64,000 nt of DNA. Source: Paracyclopina nana (Eukaryota; Arthropoda; Copepoda; Cyclopoida; Cyclopettidae). The stretch covers positions 2,244,501 through 2,308,500 of the forward strand of contig JAGUCH010000002.1 in NCBI GenBank assembly GCA_019096065.1, given 5' to 3'. The notes under the pieces were generated by a model. The model was not told the origin of the DNA. It saw only the letters and a list, made by a program, of their open reading frames with translations, and made no database searches. A program made the position numbers and the translations under genes. Below, in pieces: positions 46,401 to 56,818 of the stretch; position 1 is the stretch's first letter, and every line of letters begins with the position of its first letter.

Positions 46401-49400
46401 TTGTCCAATTTTTGCGTGGGTTTGGAAATTTTTATTTTTTTGCAAGCCAGCATATAAAACACAATAGTTTGATATTGGAATTCATATCGTAAATCCCCCC
46501 GACTTTTTCGCGCACAGAAGCTGCTTTATTGTGCTACAACTTTTATGGCCAGATCGTAAAACTCACGTGGAGCTAAGTAAATCAGCCTAATCATCATTTG
46601 ATACCATGGTGGAGGGAAAATGTTCACATAGCATTTTAGCAGACAAGTATCTGGCAAATGGAGTGGAAAAAGTTATCACAGCATTCCATCGAAAGCCAAT
46701 TTGAAGTCCTAGTATCAAAAGGGGGAACTAGGGAATGATATGGGGTGGTTCCACCACAATAACCTGGCTAATGAACAGCTCTGGACATTGGCCAATTTCT
46801 AATATATACCAGAAAATCACTCTGTCCAATTCCTGCTGAAAACACACCCAAATTCATATGGAAATCCTCACGTAATCCACTTTTTGGCATTTTTCTGCAT
46901 ATTTCCATAGGTTGACAACAACATATGAGAAAGTGGATTAAGTGAGGATTTTTGCATGTTTCCTGGGCTAATCTTGCTGTGGAAATGCAATCGATGATTG
47001 AGTTGTCACGTGTCCAGCAGTCGAGTCGAGTTTTATAGGGCTTATTATCGAGGGTGGCTCATTAATGCTGCAAACTCGTACGAGTATGGTTCCCCCGGGA
47101 ACTTACATTCCCTTTTATACACAACAATGCACGTGTTATTTTCAGCACCTCCAAGCTTCAGCTGGAAACAAAATAGAAATTTGATATTGGAATCTTATCG
47201 CGATTTTGCTCTTTGGCTTTTTGGCTTGTTTTGACAGCAGCAGCATTCTTATCTGGAATTCTTTGGAGGAGCACAATAGAGCTTTAAAGCAAGAATTGGA
47301 GAGTGATGGGGGCAAAATCAAAACCCTTTTCTCACAGCGTGAGTGCCAAGCTCAATTTCCTCGAGTTCTGCCATCAAAACTTGATTAACTTTCAGGTCAC
47401 TCCTTTCAGTTAGTCATTTCGTGGTTTCCCACATATGTACTAGTATAGATGGAAACTAGCTTGAATTTCTGGTGGCATGAAAGACGATTTATTATATTGA
47501 TATGTTTTTGCCTTCTGCAGAAATTTTCTGGTTTTTAGCCACCCCCCTCTGTTATACTGTGTGAAAATAAATGTCTCTATCGATTTGTGATGATCATTGC
47601 ATTACAAGTGGAGGAAAAAGAGATCTGTTGTTTCCTGGGTACTAATACCCCCCTTCTTCTTCTTACCACTCATTTTGTCATCTGGCATCAAAATAATGGG
47701 GTGGGTTTTCCAATCATCAAGAACACTCAGGGGTCTTAACCTCTAGGATCTTGATGTTTAGATCATACACTGAAGCCAGCTTGCATTTTATCAAGCAAAA
47801 TTCTGCCTAGATTTTCACTAGAGCTGTGTTGCTTTTTTAGGCTGCCATTTTGGTAGGTGCAATTATGGCTAAATATAGAAATCTTGGCTGAAATTGTGTG
47901 TGGTCATAATTGCTCCATAATTGCGCCTGTTTTCTCTCAATCTAGATATAGATAGGCAAGAGGCATTTTTATCAATTGTTTGGGGCGCTCGCAGGTTTTG
48001 CCATCAATAATTGCATGTGATTTCATGATGGATGGGCTCCATTTTTCTCCAAATGTGGGAGGTCTTTGCTGAAAACAAAACCAACCACAAAATTGGGGGT
48101 GGTGATGATGATGATGTTTAGCTGATCATTGTTACACTTTCTAAATGGTTAATCAAGCATGAATAGCCATCAAGTATATGCAAAACAACATTGCAGCATT
48201 CCTGTCCCCTTTGGGACTTTGCTCGATTTGCATTAAAAACAAGTGTCTAAATGAGATCAACTCGACTTCCCCTGGATTAGCATAATTGCGCCATTATTCA
48301 GCCAAAACAGCCAAAAATTTTCTCAATAGAAACAATTTTAATGGCAGAATGGGGCAATTTAGAGAGTGCAACTGTCTTGTAGCAGCTTAACACGCAGTAT
48401 GATATTGACACAGAATATGAATTGGTGACTTTTGCATGAATAATGTATGAGACTGAGTGTGGCCTACTTTTTGCTGCAAAAGTCTGCTCCTATTAAACTA
48501 TTTAGCTTTAGGGTCAAACCGTTTAAATGAAAGAGGCATCTGATTAATTTTCAGGAGCCTACACGTGCGTTGCCATGACTCAAGTGGGCACAGCCACAGA
48601 AAGTGGAACTTTGACAGTTGTGGGAATCCCACCCAATCTCATAACTGGCCCAAGTCAAGTGACTGTGAAAGAAGGCTCTGACATTTCTGTCCTTTGCACT
48701 GTCTATGGACTTCCCTTACCCAGACACACCTGGTACAAAGTGAGTCATTTTCTTAAATTATCACATTTTTCTTCCTAATTTTAAAATTTCATCAGTATTT
48801 GATATTTTCTTTAGTAGCTTCATGCATTTGAAATTTCTTAATGAATTATATTCAATTTTTGTCATTTCAGAATGTGGACAGAATTTTGTTTGAGAAAGAA
48901 AGTCGGTTTGAAATGAACGCAGAAACTGGCACTTTGCTTATAAAAAATGCCATTCCGGAGGACAGTGCCAAGTACATTTGCAACGCAGAAAATGGCTACG
49001 GCGAACCGGTCAGAGCCTCGGCCTTTATTGACGTGCGGAAAGGCTCCAAGATCGTGCAGCCACCTGAACACGCTCTCCTAACTGTAATTGAAAAAATATA
49101 ATAATTGCAATTTCTGTGAGTGAAAAAAAACCGGATTTTTTCAGGTGGGCCAAGATGTCCGATTTGACTGCTTGGTCGACGTGGATCCTCGGTTAAAAGA
49201 CAGCCTCAAAGTGGACTGGTTCAAGAACCAGCAAAAACTCGACTTGACAATGCTCCCGAGTAGCAATGACACGTTTGCCACCGAACTTGTGGAAGAAGAG
49301 GTGGATTTGCCACCAGCCAGATTGGTCCTGATGCCCAATGCTTCCTTGCAAATCCGATCTCCCACTGAGGAGGATTTGGGCACTTACAAGTGCCAAATCA

Positions 49401-49884
49401 CCACTGGCATCGATGAGGTCATTCTGGAGGCCATGCTGTACGAGGAGACCTATGATTGGTTGTACATAATTATCATCATCATCATTTGTGTCTTTGCGAT
49501 GCTCATCATCATCCTCTGCATTGTCTGCGTGAGGAAAAGGTCCAAAAGGAAAGGCAGATATGGAGTCAAAGATGTGGCTGATGGCAAAAGGAGAAACAGG
49601 TACTTTTTTGACTTTTCAACAATATTTAACTTTTTAATATTTTTTTATCTTTTAGGTCTGATATCCAGTATAGCATTGACGATGACACTGAGAGCCTGCA
49701 CAAGGAGCTTGATCCGGAATTGGCCACCAACCGAACTCCAATCATCAAATCCAGCAAGAAAAGCCTGCTTGACAACAATGACTTGAAAGGCTCTGAAAAT
49801 TCACTGCTCACAGATGAGGATTTGTGGCTACGCAAGGGAATGGACGAGGATGGCAGCTTCAGACAAGTGTACATCAAGGAGTGA
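43460..49884 (+). CDS. Six-Ig-domain transmembrane cell-adhesion protein, L1/neuroglian-like without FNIII repeats
   Basis: Type I membrane protein, 748 aa, seven coding exons: 43460-43760, 44488-44893, 45031-45488, 48555-48739, 48871-49083, 49145-49599 and 49656-49884. Signal peptide about residues 1-22. Six Ig-like domains each show the C...W...D.G/A.Y.C pattern (WYKNDD, WTFNGD, WFFEGS, LWKKDN, WYKNVD, WFKNQQ). The second has TYACNASNVAGYDY then VYLNIL, which strongly recalls neuroglian and hemolin. One membrane segment is at about 626-648. The cytoplasmic tail begins KRKGRYGVKD, like the juxtamembrane region of L1-family proteins, and ends EDGSFRQVYIKE, resembling the ankyrin-binding EDGSFIGQY motif. 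The five fibronectin III domains of L1 proteins are absent: the last Ig domain runs straight into the membrane segment, and the intron before that exon is only 61 bp. Likely role: neuronal or epithelial adhesion. Confidence 0.85.
43785..43845. repeat. Dispersed repeat fragment in intron 1 of the Ig gene
   Basis: Shares TAATTAGGTGTCCGAGGC and a following CGGAT-A-TTGAGCGGG phrase with 8825-8870. Confidence 0.5.
45489..48554 (+). other. 3.07-kb intron of the Ig gene
   Basis: Between the third and fourth coding exons. It contains the 200-bp MITE-like element at 45560-45759. No alternative Ig or fibronectin exon was found in any frame. Confidence 0.55.
45560..45759. mobile_element. MITE-like element, 200 bp
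   Basis: Terminal inverted repeats begin AGGCCTGGTTCACCT at both ends (15 bp exact) and continue imperfectly for about 30 bp more. No ORF. Flanks (CCTA left, ATAACC right) give no convincing target-site duplication. Confidence 0.7.
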
Positions 49885-50187
49885 AAACTTGTTGTTGACA
49901 AAATGGAAATTGCAACCAAAGAAGTAATGGCAGAATTGCCAATTACTAAAGTCAACAAAAAGGCTGTGATGTCAACTCTTACTATGAATAATGTGCTTTA
50001 GTTATCATGTCCCTTTTTCTTCTGTCGCCCAGAAATGTGTAAACCTGCTGCTTCTGTAAGCACAAGCTTTTTCTGTTGGTCCCAATTCATGTAAAATGTT
50101 GCCCTTTTTCCCCTTGTGAAGATCCAGATTCTTCACACAACTCACCAACTTGTTCCTTACTGATAATGTATTAAGGAAAAACCAAGA

Positions 50188-50193
50188 AATAAA
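50188..50193 (+). promoter_or_regulatory. Poly(A) signal of the Ig-domain gene
   Basis: AATAAA about 300 bp after the stop at 49884, and only 40 bp from the converging gene's stop codon. Confidence 0.6.
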
Positions 50194-50233
50194 CCTCAAC
50201 CTTGCTTACTACTTACAAATAATTAAATGCTGC

Positions 50234-50239
50234 TTTATT
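50234..50239 (-). promoter_or_regulatory. Poly(A) signal of the PEBP-DOMON gene, overlapping its stop codon
   Basis: Minus-strand AATAAA in which the TAA stop codon (50237-50235) is embedded, implying a 3' UTR of a few tens of bases. Confidence 0.6.
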
Positions 50240-53200
50240 CAGTGCATTTCTGTATGGGCTGGATGCAGTTGGAAAAGCAAGGATAATCAGAGATGTGGAC
50301 ACAGCATTGTAATACATTCCAAAATACAGAATTGGGAGGGCATTTTCGAATCAGTCTCTTGCCAAAGGAAGAGCATTCTTGATAGTGGTTGAATTTCTCG
50401 TTTACAGTCCATTTTCGAGTTGAACCTTTTTTGGCTTTGCAATTCAGCTCATGGGAAGGCTTTGAGGATATTTTGCCCAGTTCATCACCACAATACAGTT
50501 CCTTGTATTTGGCTTTTTCTACAAACTCAACTGGCAGCTTTACATAACCATCTTTGAATTCTTCATGCTCATCCAGGAAAGTGTCCAAATCTTGGAATAT
50601 TTCTGGGTGATTCTTCTTATGCTGCTCCAATAACTCTGCATAGTAATTCTGTGAGCTCGTATCATACTTTGCCTCTTCCTAAATTAATTTAAGCCCATTT
50701 AGTGTAATATCATACTTTGAGTAAAAATACTCACTTTTTCCTTAGAGGTTTTTTTACCATAGGATTCCTCATTTCTTCCAACAGAAGAGTCCAATTGTTG
50801 CTCTCCATTACCATATGATTCTGTTTCAAAATCTAGAATAGAAATGCTCGTTAAATTGATTGCTTTAATTGGGCTCTTAAGCTAAAAAAAGGCTCACCTT
50901 TGTTTGAAGAGGCGTACAATTTGGTCGGATCATGTGTTGTACTAACAGTTTCAGATATTTTACCATTTTCTGAAAGCTGCTTTTGATGGTCGATATTTTC
51001 AAGGTTTTCCTGGGTATTCTTTTCGGCGATATTTCCATCTTCCCAAGACTTGTCTTTCCTGCTTTCTACTTGACTTTCAAAGTCTTCCTCATCTTCACTA
51101 ACGTTTTTTATTTCCTCAGTTGCACTTTGACCTGTTTTTTCATTGTCTTCTAAATATTTTCCATAATTGTCAGTAATTGATTGGGATTCAAACTCCTCCT
51201 CCTGGTTGGGCTCTGTGCTTAAGTCAGTAGTTCCATGATCATCACCTTCCTCATTAGTAAGTGATTCCTTCTCATTGTCGCCATACATTTCAGAATCATC
51301 ATAAACACTTGTATCTGTAGTTGCATAGGGATGAGAAGTTTTGGCATACAAGTTATCAGAAGAATCAATTTCATCTTCATCTAATGTTTCTTGATTTTCT
51401 GAGTCATGTGAGTTTGTATCATTCTTCATTTGGGACTTTTTGTGATTGTCTTTCACTTTTTTTCCATTGTTGGCGTTATCATTTCCACTTTGAACATCCA
51501 ATTTGTCAGATGAATCATGTTGCAGATCATCATAACTGTCTAAAGACTCTTCATCATATTGATCATCCTTGGATGTAGATGATTCATTTGAATACTGAAC
51601 ATTCTTATCCTGATCATCCAACTCTGCTTTGCTGTAAATATCATCTTGCTCATCCTTGTAATGAATTTCAGTCAAATCATTATTAAGTTCATCATTTCTA
51701 TCCACCTCTAAGGTAGAATACTCAGTATTCAAGCTTATCGAGTCATCTTCAGTTGCCTCAACTTGATCTCTTGTGTAAAGGCTGCCGTCATCATTATTCA
51801 ATGTTTCTTCATTATGCAATGTGTTTGAATCATTGTCTTTTTGATGCTTTTTAGTATTACCTTTGGTAGATTTATCATTCTTGCTAGTTCCATTGCTGCT
51901 TTCATCATTAAAGCTATCAGAGGAGTCATGTCTTGTATCATCTATATTGCTTTCAGACTCATTTCCACTCATGGAGTCATTTTGTGGTGCTGATGATTTG
52001 TTCGAGGTTTGAACATCCTCATATACATCATCCAACTCAGTTCTGCTGTAAGCATCCTCTTGCTCATCTTTGTCATAAGTTTCAGTAAGCTCATTGATTA
52101 ACTGATCATTTCTGCCCATGTCATTCCCTGAAACTTCAGTATTTACACTTATGGAGTCGTCTTCGCCAGGCTGAAAAGGCAGATCCTGACCTTCTTCACC
52201 TTCATCGATCATATTCCTTTGGCTACTTTTGCCATCTTCATCATAAAAATTATCATTTTTATCCCCATAAGTACTTCCATTATCAGATGAGTCATGCTGC
52301 TTGCCATCATCTCTGTTCTCTGGCTCATGATTGCCTTTGTTAGCCTGATGAGTTGATGATTTATTTGAGGATTGAACATCCTCATATACATCATCCAACT
52401 CAGTTCTGCTGTAAGCATCATCTTGCTCATCTTTGTCATATGTATCAGTCAGCTCATTGATTAGCTGATCATTTCTTTCCACATCAAACCCTGAAGTTTC
52501 AGTATTCACATTTATGGTGTCATCTTCACCAGGCTCAAATGGCAGGACTTTGTCATCATAGTTAATTTGTTTGATTTTTTTATCGCTGTAAACACTTCCA
52601 TAACTGCTTTCATCATCAGTGTTATCAGTTGATTCATGAAGAGCATCATTTTGATTGTGTTCAGACTCATTGATTTCCTTGGTATCATCCTGATGGGTAG
52701 ATGATTTATTTGAGAATTGAATGTCCTCAACTTGATCATCTAGTTCAGTTTTGCTGGAAATGTCTTCTTGCTCATTTGTATCAGACAACTCATTTTTAAG
52801 CTCATCATTTCTTTCAAATTCAATGTCTTTTTTCATACCCTTAGAGTCACCATCATCATTGATTGAAATTTCAATAGTTGTGCTTTCACTTTCATCACCA
52901 TACAAATTTTTTGGATCTCCCACCTCATCATTGACTACTATTTGGTTCTCCTCATCAATGTTGGTTTCATCATTTGCCTCTTCAAAGAAAGTTTGATTCT
53001 CATCTATGGTCTGCTTGTCATATTCATCAATATTTTCAGATTCATCTAAGGTGGAAATGTTGTACTCCTTTCTTTTGCTTGAAATGTCATTGCCAATCTC
53101 AGTAGTTACACTTATTAGACCATCTTGATTGTAGCCTCTTCCATATGAAATGATATCACCGTTTTCAAGGAATTGTTTACTTTCTTTACTTTGCTTGGTG

Positions 53201-56200
53201 TCTGAGTCATCCAAATATTTGTTGATCACTATTTCATCAGTGTGCTCTTCAATGGTTTCATAATACACAGATGAATTAGTGGAGTTGCCAACTTCATATT
53301 GATTAATTTGTTCAACTTCACCAAGTTTTAACGGATTGATGTCTCCATTTGATTTGCTACCGCCGAGAATATAAACTGAACTTAATTTATCCAAATCAAT
53401 GTCATGATCCTCATCATTTGTGGAAATGTCTCGTCGGAATGATGCCTTCAAATTTAAGCCTGAATTGTCATCAAATTGCTCATTCTCAATATTTTGCACT
53501 AAGTCAGGTTTGACTTCATTGCTGAAATTTAAAAAAAATAGTTATTACAAAAATTAAAATATTACTTTCTTTGCATTACTTTTCCAAGTATCCGTCAATC
53601 ACAGATCCATTCTTAAAAATAGAGATGATATCATCACCATCACTTAGCTGCAAGAAATTATGTTTGAGGTGGTGCAATTTTAGGCAAGAAATTGTTGAAG
53701 GTACTTGGCTATTATCTTTGGAGAGACCAATTTGCAAGTGAGAGCTATTTTTGGCAAAAATGTAAAATTCTTCTTTGCCATTCTCTCCTGGTGACCATTT
53801 CACTTCATATGAGCATTCATTTCCAAGGCATTTTCTTGGATACTTAAATTGGCCTGATAATTTGTCTTTAGAAATGGACGTAATTTTTAATTAGCTGGCA
53901 ACAATGTGTAACCATTATTTGAGAATACCCTTAAAATATGAGCTCTGATGGGAGTTATCTGGCAATTTTTGGGGATCAGATAACTTATGGTTTGACACTT
54001 TCCAAAACTCTTGAGAGTCAGTCTTGGTTATGATGTATGCAGATGCATCTTCAATTTTGATTTTGAAAGTGAGTTTGACTTTATTGTCACCAATCTGTTC
54101 CACCGCTGCATCATGCATTCTTTTAGCTCGAGCTTCTTTTAGCAATCCCCTATGAGGAAAAGTAGGTAATTTCCAAAAAAGGCCTTTTTTTTAACTTGGT
54201 TACTTACACTCCGAGAAGTTCTTCAAAAACTGAACCATTTGGGAAAAATGTCAGTATGTTTGCATTGACAGCCTGAAATTAGGTAAAGTCATAATCCTCA
54301 AATACTATATGAGAAAAAGAAAATTAGAATACATCATCTGCTGCTGTTAGACCTATTTGGCCGTATTTATTATCCCTATCCATAATTGCCTCGATTTCTA
54401 TTGAGTCTCTGCGTCTTCTGGGTCTCCATGTGATTTTCTTGGGACTTTCAGCTTAGGAAAGATATGGTTTTGATTAAAGCGCTTTAAAAAAATGTGCTTT
54501 ACTTGTAGCTTGTGGCAGTTCAGTTTGTCTGATTACTTCATTTTCTTCAGCTGCCAATTCTTCATCAGTCAAAATATATATTTCTACCACTTCTTTGAGT
54601 ATTTTGTCTTCTGGATCATTGGTATCGATTTTTCGTTTGAATTTCACCTCGTGCACTTCGCTGTCATTTCTCACTATTTGCAAATCATACACATCATTAT
54701 GGTCATCCTCAACAATATTGTGCCTACGAATTTTATAATTAATGATCAATAATGAGTAAAAAAAGGAGAGTAATTTTTACCCATTCAGATGAGCATCAGT
54801 AATGTTTCCAGAGCTGTCTATTCTGATGGCATCTGCATTTTCGTACTTGAAAGTTTCAAATCATTTTATGACAGACATGGTTTTTTTTAAATTGCGTACT
54901 TGGTTCATGACATCTGTGAGGCCAATCTGTATTTGCTTGCTCCCTCTGAATAATAGATGAAATTCCACTACATTATCGTCCACTTCCACCATTTTAAGCC
55001 AATAATCACAATTGAGAAAAGTACAGTTTTGTGGATACTTGTAATGCTTCATGTATTCTGAAATTACGTTCAAAATACGTGATCTGCAACTATTTTTCTG
55101 CATTGATCATCAGCATACTTTTCTCTTTTTTGGGCTCTTCAAGTGGCAAAATCTCCTTGTAGTACACATATTTTCCTCGTTGTACAAATACAAAAAATGA
55201 ATTTGATGCGAAATCGAACTTATCACTCGTGACATTTGTCATCAGACTAAACCACCTCTTGCTATTATCAATTCCTGTTTGGAATTGAATAGGCTCTTTT
55301 TTGCTTTTCCTTTTAGTTATTTTTCCACTATGAACAAAATACATCATGAGTACACCTACAAAGACGCACAAAATGTACATGAAATCGTTTACTTTTTCAC
55401 AACTCCTTCTGTAATGGAGCCATTTTTGAGCAAAGTGTATCCAGTTCCATTTTTGAGGTCTGCTGTATCTGAAAATCCAATGCTCACATCTTGATCAGAA
55501 GTAGTATTGATTTGCAGTATTCCATCATTGGTACTTTCCCAATGTATTTTTACTTGACAACTGTCTGCTTGGCAGTCATTTGGTATTTCAAAGGTACCCT
55601 TGATCTTTTTGGGCTTTTCCAACGATTTTCCAGCTCCAAATAGAGTGCACTGATTTTGAATACAGTTAAACTGCTGCTTACAGTCACTCGATGTATTGCA
55701 AGCTGTATTCACTCCACCTTGGTCCAAATTACTCCGATCATGGAAAGCATCCAAATAAAAGTAATTTCCAGCCACTGGACTGCCCAGTCCATATTCATTA
55801 GAGACAGTTCTAACATGTAAATCTCCCCTGGTGTCGTCTGGGGATTTGCGAAATGTATTCGAGTCGAAAATTTCCAAATCAGATGTATCGATTTTTTCGT
55901 CCTGCTTGTACACCAAGGCCACAATTCGCTTGATTCCAGATGAATTATCATGTGTGTATTCTGGAGAATACGCAACAATGGTTTCTCCTTGATCCACATT
56001 TCCACCTTTGATAAAAAAGTATCTTTTGCATCATTTTTTAAATGGATACATTTCACTTCCACTTACCTGGAATGTTATGTATTGTCCAATGCTGCCATTC
56101 TGCTTCCATAGGAATATTTCGACTGGGTACATCTGGATTCACGAAATACAGTGTGTACAGCGCATTTTTGTCAACATTGCTCCATTTCACTGATGGAGTT

Positions 56201-56614
56201 TCCTTCACTTCTTCCAGCATCAAAGTGGACCCAGGAATGACTGGGTCGAATCCTGGATAAGTTATTTCGAGTAGCCCTTTTGGAGACATTGCTATCACAT
56301 CAGGGACTATTTTCCCTTCATGAAACACAGTTTTCAGCACCTGGGGATCAATTGTGTGAATCCTAGCGTTTTTCAAATCTGGAACATCCTTTGTAAACGC
56401 ATTTTCAAGTGAAGCAATAAAAAAATGTACCTTGCGCTTCAACTCCGTTTTGATTTGCCCTTCAAAAAAATGTGTTCGTCAATTTTTATTTGAATGATCC
56501 AGTATTTTATTACTTAAAGGCCGTTTGAGGGGTACCATAATTATTTTGTCCCGAAATGAGGCTAATGAATAGAGGAAGCAGAATAACACAGCAATAAATT
56601 AAGCAAGTTGTCAT
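50235..56614 (-). CDS. Secreted PEBP-DOMON-acidic repeat-chitin-binding protein, about 1835 aa
   Basis: Sixteen exons: 56614-56514, 56459-56431, 56378-56067, 56005-55393, 55327-55119, 55057-54900, 54845-54781, 54723-54503, 54451-54333, 54272-54208, 54149-53929, 53865-53705, 53647-53580, 53521-50898, 50832-50735 and 50678-50235. Order of parts: signal peptide (about 1-23); PEBP fold (about 45-232; VPDVIAMSPKGLLEITYPG, LYFVNPDVPSR, EWQHWTIHNIPG, YGLGSPVAGNYF); a four-cysteine spacer (about 250-267); four DOMON-like modules (about 284-420, 421-570, 571-704, 705-781), each with an IGLT/IGFS strand and an NGS-I motif, the second continuing as VYDLQ..VKFKRKIDTNDPEDK, typical of DOMON; an 875-residue Asp/Glu/Ser/Asn-rich region with four repeats; and a six-plus-cysteine C-terminus (1768-1825) like a divergent peritrophin-A/CBM14. 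Probably an extracellular matrix or cuticle protein. The junction 54900/54845 is one base off canonical GT-AG. Confidence 0.8.
51300..53000 (-). repeat. Acidic protein-level repeats within the big exon
   Basis: Four diverged repeats of about 115-135 residues, each with an RNDEL/RNDQL-N-L core, KDEQDD, the phrase Y-S-R-TELDDVYEDVQ, SNKSST and HDSSD. Two central copies are most alike, consistent with intragenic duplication. The exon has no introns across 2.6 kb, unlike the rest of the gene. Confidence 0.8.
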
Positions 56615-56685
56615 ATTAAATGTAGTTATGTGTCAAGCATGATTGATGACATTTTGGCAAAAGCAAACGTGATGCTGCTCACATG

Positions 56686-56695
56686 TTTTATAAAA
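56686..56695. promoter_or_regulatory. Palindromic TATA box shared by divergent genes
   Basis: TTTTATAAAA reads as TATAAAA on both strands. It lies 72 bp upstream of the PEBP-DOMON start (minus) and 100-124 bp upstream of the thioredoxin-fold gene start (plus). The divergent starts are only 181-205 bp apart, so the promoters must overlap. Confidence 0.5.
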
Positions 56696-56818
56696 GGTGT
56701 GTAGTAAGCATTGCCAAGTTTCCTTATTATAGTACGACTTAAAATGTGAAGCTTTCTGCTTTCTTCTATCCTTTGAGCAAAATGATGGGCTAAAATGCAT
56801 TATTTTTCTGCTGTTGTG

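Noticed and set aside
56053-56442. Reading the PEBP gene as starting within the frame at 56442
   Set aside because: That frame has no ATG there. A signal-peptide exon at 56614, a 29-nt exon and a 52-bp intron give a consistent start instead.
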